The notes under the pieces: model-generated
Told to the model about the DNA's origin: nothing
What the model saw: the letters and a program-made list of their open reading frames with translations, nothing else
The model's database searches: none
Shown: one piece after another, positions 19,249 through 26,882 of the stretch
How positions within the stretch are numbered: position 1 is the first letter of the stretch
Layout of the letters: every line of letters begins with the position of its first letter
Made by a program: the position numbers and the translations under genes
Assembly: GCF_002727065.1 (NCBI RefSeq)
Contig: NZ_PDVP01000001.1
Location: 558,001 to 622,000 of the forward strand
DNA length: 64,000 nucleotides
Source: Zhengella mangrovi
GTDB lineage: Bacteria; Pseudomonadota; Alphaproteobacteria; Rhizobiales; Rhizobiaceae
Reading direction: 5' to 3'

Positions 19249-19319
19249 CTCCTGTGCTTCCACCGGCTGCAGCGCAGCCGAGCCTCCCACCCAACAGGAC
19301 AAAACCAAGGAGTCGAACG

Positions 19320-19517
19320 ATGAACTGGAATCAGATCGAAGGAAATTGGGAACAGATGAAGGGCAAGGTGCAGGAACAGTGGGGCAAGCTGACCGGCGAT
19401 GATCTGGATGTCATTGCCGGCAACCGCAAGCAGCTGTCTGGCAAGCTTCAGGAGCACTACGGCAAGCGCCAGGAAGAGGTCGAGAACGAGATCGACAGCT
19501 GGCTGTCGCGCCACTGA
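19320..19517 (+). CDS. CsbD family stress protein
   Basis: A 65-residue hydrophilic protein covering the whole CsbD fold: WNQIEGNWEQMKGKVQEQWGK followed by the LTGDDLDVIAG-K--LSGKLQE-YG repeat. CsbD proteins are small, abundant, stress-induced and of unknown biochemical role. The start follows CCAAGGAG. Control by EcfG is supported by the exact promoter at 19224-19248. A strong terminator follows directly. Confidence 0.93.
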   Translation: MNWNQIEGNWEQMKGKVQEQWGKLTGDDLDVIAGNRKQLSGKLQEHYGKRQEEVENEIDSWLSRH

Positions 19518-19542
19518 CCCGCGCGACCGCGCAAGACTGGAA

Positions 19543-19572
19543 CCCCTCCCGAGTGATCGGGAGGGGTTTTTT
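19543..19572 (+). terminator. Rho-independent terminator after csbD
   Basis: A 10-bp stem (CCCCTCCCGA / TCGGGAGGGG) with a GTGA tetraloop, followed by six T. Confidence 0.93.
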
Positions 19573-19766
19573 CATGGATTGTGTACGAAGGCGGACCCTG
19601 CCGTCTCCATCTGGCTGAAACCATGCGCATCGCCTGGAACATCGCTCAGGATGAGCCAGGCGCCTGAGGCCAGGACCACCATGACGGCGGCGGCAAAAAG
19701 CCATCCGGCGGAAGCGGTTGCACGGGTAACGCGGGAACTGGTCTCGCTTCGGTCGCGGGTGCTCAT
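19572..19766 (-). CDS. Small single-pass membrane protein
   Basis: A 64-residue protein with a charged N-terminus (about 18 residues), one transmembrane helix (about residues 20-42) and a short polar tail. The start ATG 19766 has the strong site AAAGGAG upstream. Its stop codon overlaps the T-run of the convergent csbD terminator. Only a GGAAC half-site lies upstream, so EcfG control is not supported. No family recognised. Confidence 0.65.
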   Translation of the reverse strand: MSTRDRSETSSRVTRATASAGWLFAAAVMVVLASGAWLILSDVPGDAHGFSQMETAGSAFVHNP

Positions 19767-19877
19767 GACATCTCCTTTCAGGAAATGAAATTCACAACCC
19801 CGGGGACGGGTTCCGGCCGTGCGGGTAAACATCTGGCGGCTCTCTTTCCTCAGGCGAAAAGAACGGGGTTGGACCGT

Positions 19878-20885
19878 TTATCCCTGCGGCATCTGCTTGA
19901 AGGTCAGCAGGTAGGTGAAATGGTCGCCGTCGCGCTTCACCTCGCCGGTGCCGCCGACGGCGGCCGGCGTGATGCGATTGAGAACCACGCTGGCGAAGGC
20001 GTCGGCCTCGCTTTCGTCCGCCGGTGCGCCCATGCCGTTGGTCGCATGGGTCCAGGTGATCACCACCTGCGCGGGATCGTCCCCGGTTGTGTCGCAGGTC
20101 ACGCGGATGTCGGGACGGACGCCGAGAGCCGCCGCGGCTGCCAGCGCGTCGACCAGCAGCTCGTGCAGCGCCAGCCCGACGTGCAGGGCTTCGCTGGGGG
20201 AAAGCAGCGGGTCGTCGCCCTTGATGGCCAGCACGACGTCGTTCGCGTCGAGGTACTTGGCCGCCTGGGCACGGACGAGGTCCCGGAAGTGGGCCCCGCG
20301 CCAGCTGGAATCCGTGACGAGGTCCTGCGACTGCGCGAGCGAATAGATCCGCCCGCGGAAAACCGGCAGGAAGCTGGAAAGGGTCGTGGCGCCCCGGGCG
20401 GTTTGGGAAACGATGCTCAGGATGATCGCCAACAGGTTCTTGGAGCGGTGGCTGACCTCCCGCAACAGCGCCCGCAGCATCTGTTCGCGGCGGTGTTCCT
20501 CGGTCAGCTCTATGATGGTCGTGTGGATGTGGGAGGTCGCGCCGCTGCCCGTCCGGTTGACCACGAATTCGAACCGGCGCTCGCTCGGCCCCGTCGTCAT
20601 CAGGCTTTCCGGCTCGCCGCTTTCAAGCACGCGGCCGCGGATGTCGGTCAGCGTCAGGCCGAGGTCTTCGCCGTAGAGGCTTGGCTCGTCGGGCTCGCTG
20701 TCGGGGGATACCGTCCAGCAATCGGGAAGGTTCGCGATGTAGATGTACCGGCCATCCAGGGATTGCAGCGTGGCGCCGACAAACGACTGGTTCAGCGCCC
20801 GGACGATAAAATCGCGGAATGCGCTGTCTTCCCGGTTCTTGCTTTCCCATGTCAGGCGCTGAGGCATGGCGGCATTCGTACACAT
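19878..20885 (-). CDS. PAS-HWE histidine kinase-like protein with degenerate ATP site
   Basis: A cytosolic protein of 335 residues. Residues about 20-130 look like a PAS-type sensor domain, then comes an HWE/HisKA_2 region with the phospho-acceptor motif SHRSKN (His146). The ATP-binding half is degenerate: the N-box reads HELLVD, with Asp246 where Asn is expected, the later W-x-E is W-T-H, and the glycine-rich lid motif is not recognisable. It lies between small stress genes and phyR. It may be a non-catalytic phosphotransfer or scaffold protein of the PhyR pathway. The start (ATG 20885 or GTG 20888) is uncertain because no clear ribosome site is visible. Confidence 0.75.
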   Translation of the reverse strand: MCTNAAMPQRLTWESKNREDSAFRDFIVRALNQSFVGATLQSLDGRYIYIANLPDCWTVSPDSEPDEPSLYGEDLGLTLTDIRGRVLESGEPESLMTTGPSERRFEFVVNRTGSGATSHIHTTIIELTEEHRREQMLRALLREVSHRSKNLLAIILSIVSQTARGATTLSSFLPVFRGRIYSLAQSQDLVTDSSWRGAHFRDLVRAQAAKYLDANDVVLAIKGDDPLLSPSEALHVGLALHELLVDALAAAAALGVRPDIRVTCDTTGDDPAQVVITWTHATNGMGAPADESEADAFASVVLNRITPAAVGGTGEVKRDGDHFTYLLTFKQMPQG

Positions 20886-20900
20886 CACGGGAGATACGGC

Positions 20901-20927
20901 AACAGGCGCCCGGTGGGAGCGCCTGTT
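20901..20927 (-). terminator. Stem-loop downstream of the DUF1328 gene (possible weak terminator)
   Basis: A perfect 9-bp stem (AACAGGCGC at 20901-20909, GCGCCTGTT at 20919-20927). It lies between the DUF1328 gene and the HWE-like gene, both leftward. The T-tail is poor, so termination may be partial. Confidence 0.4.
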
Positions 20928-20957
20928 GGGATCAGGTAGAGGGGGGTATGAAACGCG

Positions 20958-21122
20958 TCATGCCCGGCGGAAGAGACCGGCGATCAGCGAGATGACGAGC
21001 GCGGCCAGGAAAAGGAAGAAAAGGACCTGTGCGATCCAGGCCGAAGCGCCGGCAATACCGCCGAATCCAAGAACACCGGCAATGATTGCCACAACGAGGA
21101 AGATGAGCGCGTAGTAAAGCAT
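20958..21122 (-). CDS. DUF1328 (YtjA-like) small membrane protein
   Basis: A 54-residue protein, almost entirely two hydrophobic helices separated by a GFGGIAGA turn, ending in LFRRA. This is the typical DUF1328 pattern (start [16 protein letters not shown]). Such proteins are stress-induced and of unknown function. An exact sigma-EcfG promoter ends 30 bp upstream of ATG 21122, and AGGAGACG provides the ribosome binding site. Confidence 0.9.
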   Translation of the reverse strand: MLYYALIFLVVAIIAGVLGFGGIAGASAWIAQVLFFLFLAALVISLIAGLFRRA

Positions 21123-21152
21123 CGAACGTCTCCTGATTGATGATAGGCAATA

Positions 21153-21177
21153 AACGGCTGCGGGTGGCTTTGGTTCC
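21153..21177 (-). promoter_or_regulatory. Sigma-EcfG promoter (GGAAC-N16-CGTT) of the DUF1328 gene
   Basis: On the minus strand GGAAC is at 21177-21173 and CGTT at 21156-21153 with a 16-bp spacer; exact consensus. Confidence 0.8.
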
Positions 21178-21198
21178 AGCCTACACCGGAAGTTCGCT

Positions 21199-21996
21199 TC
21201 AGGCGGCGGTCTCCGTTACGGCTTCATTGAAGAACAGGGCCTGGCTGATAAGCGCCTTCACCATCTGCGGGTTGAACGGCTTGGTCACCAGGAAGGCCGG
21301 TTCCGGCCGTTCGCCGGTCAGCAGCCGCTCCGGGAAGGCGGTGATGAAGATGACAGGCACCTGCGCCGTCTTCAGGATGTCGTTGACCGCGTCGATGCCG
21401 GAACTGCCGTCCGCCAGCTGGATGTCGGCCAGGATCATTTTTGGAGCGGTCTTTTTGAACAGTTCGATCGCTTCCGAATGGGTCCGGGCGATCCCCGTCG
21501 CTGTATGGCCGAGATCCTCGACGAGGGCCTCGATGTCCATGGCGATCAGCGGTTCGTCCTCGATGATCATGATGTCGGTTGCCACCTGGCGCGAAATGTC
21601 CTCGGCCGCTTCGACGAGATGGGCATCGACATCGGCTTCCTTCAGGCCCAGGATCTCGGCAGTCTCCGTCGGGGAGAAGGATTCCACCGACGTCAGCAGG
21701 AAGGCCTGGCGGGCGATCGGGCGAACCTTGGCCAGGTTGGCGGCAGCCCGCTTTTCCCAAGCAAAGGGCGATTCCGGCTCGGGAATTTCGATGGCCGTGG
21801 AACGCAACAGGCTGGAGAAGAGTTTGTAGAGCGAGACGCGGTCGGAACTCGTCTCGGGAAACAGCGAGACATCCGCGATCAGGGCCTCCAGGGTCGCTGC
21901 AACATAGGCATCGCCGGATGTCTGGGAGCCGGTCACGGCGCGCGCGTAGCGGCGCAGGTACGGCAGGTGAGCGGCGATGCGGGTGGATAGTGACAT
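21199..21996 (-). CDS. phyR: PhyR, general stress response anti-anti-sigma response regulator
   Basis: A 265-residue protein with the diagnostic order of a sigma-factor-like N-terminal domain (about 1-130) and a C-terminal receiver (about 140-260). The receiver shows the phospho-acceptor Asp191, Thr219 in [13 protein letters not shown] (the FATGUY-type motif of PhyR) and Lys239. When phosphorylated, PhyR's sigma-like domain binds NepR and frees EcfG. It is divergent from nepR-ecfG, the classical arrangement. ATG 21996 has GGGGAGA upstream. A near-consensus EcfG promoter suggests positive feedback. Confidence 0.96.
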   Translation of the reverse strand: MSLSTRIAAHLPYLRRYARAVTGSQTSGDAYVAATLEALIADVSLFPETSSDRVSLYKLFSSLLRSTAIEIPEPESPFAWEKRAAANLAKVRPIARQAFLLTSVESFSPTETAEILGLKEADVDAHLVEAAEDISRQVATDIMIIEDEPLIAMDIEALVEDLGHTATGIARTHSEAIELFKKTAPKMILADIQLADGSSGIDAVNDILKTAQVPVIFITAFPERLLTGERPEPAFLVTKPFNPQMVKALISQALFFNEAVTETAA

Positions 21997-22042
21997 GTTT
22001 CTTGTTCTCCCCTGTCCGGTATGGACGTTTCGGTAACATGGA

Positions 22043-22067
22043 GACGCGCGGCGGAAAAAAAAGTTCC
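22043..22067 (-). promoter_or_regulatory. Probable sigma-EcfG promoter of phyR (GGAAC-N16-CGTC)
   Basis: On the minus strand GGAAC is at 22067-22063 and CGTC at 22046-22043, one mismatch in the -10. It lies 46 bp upstream of the phyR ATG. Confidence 0.65.
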
Positions 22068-22076
22068 ACCTTGTTT

Positions 22077-22101
22077 GGAACTTTTTTGTCGGCGAGGCAT
22101 T
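22077..22101 (+). promoter_or_regulatory. Probable sigma-EcfG promoter of nepR-ecfG (GGAAC-N16-CATT)
   Basis: GGAAC at 22077-22081 and CATT at 22098-22101, one mismatch from CGTT. It lies 39 bp before the nepR GTG. Its -35 is only 9 bp from the -35 of the divergent phyR promoter, back to back. Confidence 0.6.
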
Positions 22102-22140
22102 CAAGCGGAAATTGGATTGGGCTGGTTTGAAAGGTTTGGC

Positions 22141-22341
22141 GTGACAGACAAAGTAGATTCCACTGTATCGACCGCGGCGCAGGCAACTGGTGATGCCGTG
22201 TCCAGACGGCTGCGTGATTATTATGATTCCGTGAAGGAAGAGGCCATCCCCGACCGCTTTCTCGACCTCCTGGAACGGCTCGATGAAGCCGACCGGTCGA
22301 GTGCGCGGCGTACGGCAGCGACGGAGAATGCCAGTGAGTGA
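22141..22341 (+). CDS. nepR: NepR, anti-sigma factor of EcfG
   Basis: A 66-residue protein with a variable N-terminus and the NepR core, two short helices: RRLRDYYDSVKEEAIPDRFLDLLERLDEA. NepR holds EcfG inactive until phosphorylated PhyR takes it over. It starts with GTG (AAAGG upstream); the frame stays open further upstream but without a plausible start, and that part overlaps the promoter. Its end overlaps the start of ecfG, so anti-sigma and sigma are translationally coupled. Confidence 0.93.
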   Translation: MTDKVDSTVSTAAQATGDAVSRRLRDYYDSVKEEAIPDRFLDLLERLDEADRSSARRTAATENASE

Positions 22342-22915
22342 ACCGATGGCTTCCGGCACCGCAACCGAGGACGATCGCGCGTTCAAGCGGGACATGCTGG
22401 CCGCGCTTCCCAACCTGCGCGCCTTTGCCGTTTCCCTCACCGGCAAGCATGACAAGGCCGATGATCTTGTCCAGGAGACGATCATGAAGGCCTGGTCGAA
22501 GCAGCACCTGTTCCAGCCGGGTTCCAACATGAACGCCTGGCTCTTCACCATCCTGAGAAACGAGTTTTACAGCCAGATGCGCAAGCGTGGCCGCGAAATC
22601 CAGGACAGTGACGGCCTGTTCACTGAGCGCATGTCGGTCCACCCGGCCCAGTACGGCGCGCTCGACCTGCAGGACTTCCGGACCGCGCTCGACAAGCTTC
22701 CCGCCGATCAGCGCGAGGCGATCGTCCTGGTCGGGGCATCCGGTTTCGCCTACGAGGAGGCCGCGGAAATCTGCGGATGTGCCGTCGGCACGATCAAGAG
22801 CCGGGTCAACAGGGCGCGCAACCGCCTGGCCGAACTGCTGTCCGTCTCGGGCGAAGGCGACTACGGACCGGACGAGATTTCGGCGACCGTGACCAAGCGT
22901 GCCTTTGCAGGCTGA
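22328..22915 (+). CDS. ecfG: EcfG, general stress response sigma factor (ECF15)
   Basis: A 195-residue ECF sigma factor with sigma-2 (about residues 25-90, including DDLVQETIMKAW) and sigma-4 (about 125-180, including the helix-turn-helix FAYEEAAEICGCAVGTIKSRVNRAR). It directs RNA polymerase to GGAAC-N16/17-CGTT promoters. I chose ATG 22328 (ACGGAG upstream), which overlaps nepR by 14 bp. GTG 22334 is the alternative. The window holds several matching promoters around it. Confidence 0.95.
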   Translation: MPVSEPMASGTATEDDRAFKRDMLAALPNLRAFAVSLTGKHDKADDLVQETIMKAWSKQHLFQPGSNMNAWLFTILRNEFYSQMRKRGREIQDSDGLFTERMSVHPAQYGALDLQDFRTALDKLPADQREAIVLVGASGFAYEEAAEICGCAVGTIKSRVNRARNRLAELLSVSGEGDYGPDEISATVTKRAFAG

Positions 22916-22978
22916 ACGCGCGTGGCCGGGATCACAGCAGTGAGACCGGCCAGACTTCCGGACCGGGACTTGTCCCGG

Positions 22979-23326
22979 TCAGCCGCGCAGCGCGGCAATC
23001 GTGTCGCGCACCGCTTCGATCAGGTCGCCGTTGACGAAGGGCTTGGCGATATGCCGCCAGGGCGACGGCGACCGGACCACCACTTCGGAGGCGCTGACGA
23101 GCACGATCGACGTTCCCTGCTCCATCAGCCGCTTCATCCGGTCCATGAATTCCACGGTCAGTTCCGGGCAGTCGCAGATCACCACATCCCATGCGTCGGC
23201 CGTCTCCGCCAGCGCCGTGACGAGTGTTGTCCGGCAGGCGAAGGCCTCCGAGACGATCCTCTCGATGTCGATCCCGATCAGCGGTTCGGGCTCCACGATC
23301 AGCAGGTTGAGGCTTTGGTCGGACAT
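22979..23326 (-). CDS. Single-domain response regulator (receiver only)
   Basis: A 115-residue divergent receiver with no output domain. Acidic residues Glu12/Glu14, the likely phospho-acceptor Asp52 (VVICDCPE), Ser78/Ser80 at the switch position and Lys95 (HIAKPF) can be aligned to CheY. Single-domain receivers (SdrG, MrrA, LovR) act as phosphate shuttles or sinks in alphaproteobacterial stress signalling. The position convergent with ecfG suggests the same here. ATG 23326 is preceded by CGGAGAG. Confidence 0.78.
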   Translation of the reverse strand: MSDQSLNLLIVEPEPLIGIDIERIVSEAFACRTTLVTALAETADAWDVVICDCPELTVEFMDRMKRLMEQGTSIVLVSASEVVVRSPSPWRHIAKPFVNGDLIEAVRDTIAALRG

Positions 23327-23453
23327 GTGCGTCTCTCCGGGAAAAACCCACAATGAACTTTATCCCGTCTGCGTCATTTAACTTTGACATGTTGGCCGGT
23401 GACGGCAGGGAACCCCTGGCTTGCCTGGGTGTGATGAAAACCCGGAGGGTTCG

Positions 23454-24212
23454 ATGACTGGCAGGATCGACGTCAAGCGCGGCAAGACCGAGTGCATCAA
23501 TTGTGCCCTGCGCTCGAGGGACTGCTTTCGCGAGTTCACCCCCAAGGAACTGGACTTCGTATCCACCTTCAAGACCGGCGAGCTTGCGGTTGACCGCGGC
23601 GCGACGATCCTCGTCGAAGGAGCGCACAGCGCCCATCTTTTCACCGTTCTCGACGGCGTCGCCTTTCGTCACAAGATCCTCGCCGACGGGCGCCGGCAGA
23701 TCCTGAACTACGTCGTGCCGGGCGACCTGATCGGCCTGCAGGGCAGCCTGATGGGCGAGATGCAGCACACGGTCGAGGCACTCACCGACGTCCGCCTGTG
23801 CGTTTTCGAGCGCAGCCGCATTCCGTCGCTTTTTTCCAGCCATCCGAACCTGGCCTACGACATCACGTGGATTGCCGCCCAGGAGGAGCGCATCCTGGAT
23901 GAGCACCTGCTCTCCGTCGGCCGCCGCACGGCGCTGGAAAGGGCCGCCTACCTGCTGGTGTTCCTCGATCATCGCGGCCGCCAGACCGGTATGGCGGAGA
24001 GGGCGAACGAATTCCGTATTCCCGTCACCCAGCAGCATTTTGCCGATACGCTCGGCCTGTCGCTGGTTCACACCAACAAGACATTGCGAAAACTGGCCCG
24101 CCGCCAGTTGATCCGCTGGACGGACCAGGGCTGCATCGTCACCGACCGGGACAGCCTCGAGACCATTGCCGGCTGGACCCCTGAAGACACCCGCCAACGC
24201 CCCTTCGTGTAA
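23454..24212 (+). CDS. Crp/Fnr-family transcriptional regulator, probable [4Fe-4S] oxygen sensor
   Basis: A 252-residue regulator with a cyclic-nucleotide-type beta-roll (about 35-140), a long dimer helix and a C-terminal helix-turn-helix (TQQHFADTLGLSLVHTNKTLRKL, near 195-217). Cysteines at 14, 17, 24 and 116 resemble the FNR iron-sulfur set (C-x2-C-x5-C plus a distant Cys), but the third spacing is x6. The start ATG 23454 has GGAGGG upstream. It lies 11 bp before the lipid-kinase gene, so the two are probably co-transcribed. Oxygen sensing is inferred. Confidence 0.87.
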   Translation: MTGRIDVKRGKTECINCALRSRDCFREFTPKELDFVSTFKTGELAVDRGATILVEGAHSAHLFTVLDGVAFRHKILADGRRQILNYVVPGDLIGLQGSLMGEMQHTVEALTDVRLCVFERSRIPSLFSSHPNLAYDITWIAAQEERILDEHLLSVGRRTALERAAYLLVFLDHRGRQTGMAERANEFRIPVTQQHFADTLGLSLVHTNKTLRKLARRQLIRWTDQGCIVTDRDSLETIAGWTPEDTRQRPFV

Positions 24213-24223
24213 GGAACAAGAAG

Positions 24224-25174
24224 ATGCGAATCGCCGCCGTGCTGAACAGGGAAGGGGGAACCCTTCGCACAACCGATGTCGAGCGGCTTTGCGCCGACCT
24301 CGGCGAAGCCTTTGCCGGGGCCGGGCGTCACTTGCAGTGCTGCGTCACCGACGGTGCGGGCCTGCTCGAAACGCTTGATGAGCAGACCGGCCGCGACGAC
24401 ATCGACTGCATCGTCGCCGGCGGTGGTGACGGCACGGTTTCCGCGGCGGCCGCCGCCTGCTGGCGGTCCGGCAAGACGCTGGCGATTCTTCCCTGCGGCA
24501 CGATGAACTTCTTTGCCCGCACGCTTGGCGTCCCGCTGGATCTCGCCGAGGCGGTTCCCGCACTGGCCGGGGCGAATGAGGCCCTCGCCGACATCGCGAC
24601 GGCGAACGGCCGCCCCTTCATTCACCAGTTCTCGGTCGGCATGCAGCCCCGCATGGTCATCGAGCGCGAACAGCAGGACTACAATTCCAGGCTGGGCAAG
24701 ATACTGGCCAGTGCCCGGGCGGCCCTGTCGCCACTGATGCGGCCGCCATCCTTTCCGGCGGTCGTGACGGCCGACGGTGCGGCCTCGAAGACCCATCTGA
24801 GCCTGCTGGCCATCTCGACCAATCCGCACGGTGAGGGGCATCTGCCCTATCCCGACACGTTCGACGCCGGCCGGCTTGGGCTCTACCGGGCCCCGCCGTT
24901 GCGCCCCCGCGCGGCCCTGCAACTGGCAGCGGATCTCACCCTCGGCAACTGGAGCGCCAATGGCGATTTCGAAGCCGCGTCCGCCGATCGGGTCGTGGTC
25001 GAATTCCCCCGCAGGAAGAAGGGCGCCAAGGCCGTGGTCGATGGCGAACTGGTCGACCTGGAACCCGAAGTCGATGTCCGCCTGCAGCGCCAGGCCCTGC
25101 GCGTTCTCAGCCTCGCCGAACCCGTGCAGGCGCCGTCTTCCGCCGGTGTGAAGGCCGGCGCTGCGGCCGGCTGA
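24224..25174 (+). CDS. Diacylglycerol/lipid kinase family protein (DagK catalytic fold)
   Basis: A 316-residue cytosolic kinase of the DAGK/YegS class. The nucleotide motif GGGDGT is at residues 66-71 and PCGTMNFFARTLG at about 90-102, both diagnostic. Family members phosphorylate diacylglycerol, sphingoid or phosphatidylglycerol-type lipids. It follows the Fnr-like regulator by 11 bp with AAGGA upstream, and ends before a strong bidirectional terminator. Lipid substrate not predictable. Confidence 0.88.
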   Translation: MRIAAVLNREGGTLRTTDVERLCADLGEAFAGAGRHLQCCVTDGAGLLETLDEQTGRDDIDCIVAGGGDGTVSAAAAACWRSGKTLAILPCGTMNFFARTLGVPLDLAEAVPALAGANEALADIATANGRPFIHQFSVGMQPRMVIEREQQDYNSRLGKILASARAALSPLMRPPSFPAVVTADGAASKTHLSLLAISTNPHGEGHLPYPDTFDAGRLGLYRAPPLRPRAALQLAADLTLGNWSANGDFEAASADRVVVEFPRRKKGAKAVVDGELVDLEPEVDVRLQRQALRVLSLAEPVQAPSSAGVKAGAAAG

Positions 25175-25221
25175 TCCCCGGGCAGGCCTTTCCGGCTGCT
25201 CCGGACATCCGCCCAAAGAAA

Positions 25222-25250
25222 AGCCCCGCCGGATGGCGGGGCTCTTTTTT
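25222..25250. terminator. Bidirectional terminator between lipid-kinase gene and dps
   Basis: A 9-bp stem (AGCCCCGCC / GGCGGGGCT, loop GGAT) with CTTTTTT on the plus side and TTTTCTTT on the minus side. It serves the convergent kinase gene and dps. Confidence 0.93.
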
Positions 25251-25295
25251 GGCCGTGAAAGGCGCGGCCTTCATGACGTGTCGAGATCCGGCCGA

Positions 25296-25808
25296 TCAGT
25301 CGGCGACGATGGCCCGCAGCATCCACAGGGCCTTCTCATGGAAGGTCAGGCGGGCGGTCAGCATGTCCTCGGTGACCACGTCGCCGGCATCGCCTGCCAT
25401 GGTGGCGGCCTTGCGCATGGTGCGCACTGCCTTTTCGTGCGTGTCGATGAGGTCTTCGATCATCGATTTCGCCGACGTGTGGTCCACGGCCTTGGAGCTG
25501 GGCGCGAACTGGGCCGCGTCTCCGATCGAGATCGGCGCCAGGTGACCCAGTGCACGAATGCGCTCGGCGATCACGTCGGCGGCGGCAAACAGCGTCTCGT
25601 AGTGGTTCTCGGTCAGTTCATGCAGGGACTTGAACAGCGGACCCACCACGTTCCAGTGGTAGATGTGGCTCTTCACCGTGAGCTTGTAGGTATCCTGGAG
25701 GATACCGGTCAGGTGCTCGGCCATATCCTTGCGATAGGTGGCATCGAGACCGGTGTTGATCTTTTCGGAATGGGCCTCGGGTTTGAGGACGGCAGTTACA
25801 TTGGACAT
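25296..25808 (-). CDS. dps: Dps, DNA-protecting ferritin-like protein
   Basis: A 170-residue Dps. The inter-subunit ferroxidase ligands are at the E. coli positions: His51 (in YHWNV), His63, Glu67, Asp78 and Glu82. Dps stores iron using hydrogen peroxide and protects DNA under stress and starvation. No EcfG promoter was found directly upstream. It may be read from its own promoter or together with the membrane-protein genes upstream. Confidence 0.95.
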   Translation of the reverse strand: MSNVTAVLKPEAHSEKINTGLDATYRKDMAEHLTGILQDTYKLTVKSHIYHWNVVGPLFKSLHELTENHYETLFAAADVIAERIRALGHLAPISIGDAAQFAPSSKAVDHTSAKSMIEDLIDTHEKAVRTMRKAATMAGDAGDVVTEDMLTARLTFHEKALWMLRAIVAD

Positions 25809-25859
25809 GTCTTGGTCTTTCCTTCCGTTCGAATGACGGGGATGGCGGATGCGCTTCGC

Positions 25860-26039
25860 TCAGCTGCTCGAGATCGGGGCATCGGCGCTGCGATCGACGG
25901 CGCTGTCGATATGCTCCCCGTAGAGTTCGGCGCCGGCCCAGGCGATCATGGCGAACAGAAGCCCGGCGGCGAGAACCTTGAGCACTGGTTTTCCCCGTTC
26001 ACCCTGGCGGGCTTCGTCCGGCTTGAGCGGACGGCTCAT
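25860..26039 (-). CDS. Small single-pass membrane protein
   Basis: A 59-residue protein: a polar, charged N-terminus (about 22 residues), one transmembrane helix (about 28-48) and a short acidic tail. ATG 26039 is preceded by AAAGGAG. It is the last gene of the DUF883 / holin-like / small-protein unit, 32 bp after the holin-like gene, and is probably driven by the EcfG promoter at 26883-26907. No family recognised. Confidence 0.65.
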   Translation of the reverse strand: MSRPLKPDEARQGERGKPVLKVLAAGLLFAMIAWAGAELYGEHIDSAVDRSADAPISSS

Positions 26040-26071
26040 GGCAGTCTCCTTTCTGGAAATGGTATTGTGGT

Positions 26072-26500
26072 TCACTCCTCTGTCTCGTCTGCCTGTGCGA
26101 GCTGGCTGAGTGCGACCGCGACAATGGCCGCGACGCCCAGCCCCACAAGCCCTGTTCTTCGTCCGAGCATCGGTGCCGCGCTCAGCGCCGCGAGGGCTGC
26201 GAGCCGCGTGCCCGACTGGGACTTCTCGGCCTTCTGACGGTCACGCCACTTGAGGATCGACAGGACGGCCAGGATGCAGAGCGCGAGCGCGGCCAGCACG
26301 GCCGCGCCAGCCCCTGCTGCGGCGGGAATTCCATAGGTCTGCCCGGCCCAGGCGACGGCCGCGGCAAGGGCCAGCCCCCAGGCGCTGGCGAAAAGGAAGG
26401 CGGCCAGGGCGATCAGCAGGCCGTTTCGCTTGCGCCGCTGAACCGCTTCCTCGATGTTCGTTGCCATCAGCGACGTGATGACGGAAACCAGTCGGAACAT
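26072..26500 (-). CDS. Holin-superfamily/YqjE-like membrane protein
   Basis: A 142-residue protein with two adjacent transmembrane helices (about 28-50 and 58-82), then a charged loop and a further hydrophobic stretch near the C-terminus. This pattern, following a DUF883 gene, matches the YqjD-YqjE-YqjK type stress operon of other Proteobacteria. Exact function unknown; it is probably stress-related rather than a phage lysis gene, as no phage genes are near. Its start is 3 bp after the DUF883 stop. Confidence 0.65.
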   Translation of the reverse strand: MFRLVSVITSLMATNIEEAVQRRKRNGLLIALAAFLFASAWGLALAAAVAWAGQTYGIPAAAGAGAAVLAALALCILAVLSILKWRDRQKAEKSQSGTRLAALAALSAAPMLGRRTGLVGLGVAAIVAVALSQLAQADETEE

Positions 26501-26503
26501 GGA

Positions 26504-26851
26504 TCACCGGCGCATCAGCAAAGCGGCGAGAAAGCCGATTCCGGCCGCGATGCCGATGGTCTGGATCGGCTTGCGGCGAATCTCGTTGCGCAGGATCCGC
26601 TCCAGCCGGTCGACCTCGCTTCGAGCATTTTCAAGGACGTCTCGCGACGCAAGAATGGCCTCGTCGACCTTGGCATTGGCCGACGTTTTGGCCTCGCCCG
26701 CCTTTGCCGATCCGTATTCGCCGATCGTCTGAGCCAGCTTGGAGATGTCACCCTTGAGCTGTCCGATCTGCGCCTCGATGTCGGCCGCGCTGGTCGAGCC
26801 GTTGTTCTTGCCGGAAATGGTCGCGGTGCGTTGCTGGGTGGCGGTCGCCAT
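26504..26851 (-). CDS. DUF883 (ElaB/YqjD-like) protein
   Basis: A 115-residue protein with a Ser/Thr-rich N-terminus, a long amphipathic helical region (about 33-92) and one C-terminal transmembrane helix (about 97-112). ElaB/YqjD proteins are tail-anchored and bind ribosomes in stationary phase. ATG 26851 is preceded by AAGGAG. An exact EcfG promoter lies 31 bp upstream, so this is the first gene of an EcfG-controlled operon. Confidence 0.82.
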   Translation of the reverse strand: MATATQQRTATISGKNNGSTSAADIEAQIGQLKGDISKLAQTIGEYGSAKAGEAKTSANAKVDEAILASRDVLENARSEVDRLERILRNEIRRKPIQTIGIAAGIGFLAALLMRR

Positions 26852-26882
26852 GGTTGTCTCCTTCTGTTTCGGTCGGGAGTCC

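Noticed and set aside
19767-19814. GGAAC box (minus strand, 19814-19810) upstream of the small membrane gene at 19572-19766
   Set aside because: No CGTT or near match at a 16- or 17-bp spacing (GAAT/AATT instead), so I do not call it an EcfG promoter.
22021-22140. N-terminal extension of nepR
   Set aside because: The frame is open upstream, but it would overlap the EcfG promoter and has no plausible start; GTG 22141 with AAAGG fits the family length.
26072-26500. Phage holin
   Set aside because: The fold resembles holin-superfamily proteins, but no lysis or phage genes are nearby and the context is a DUF883 stress operon.
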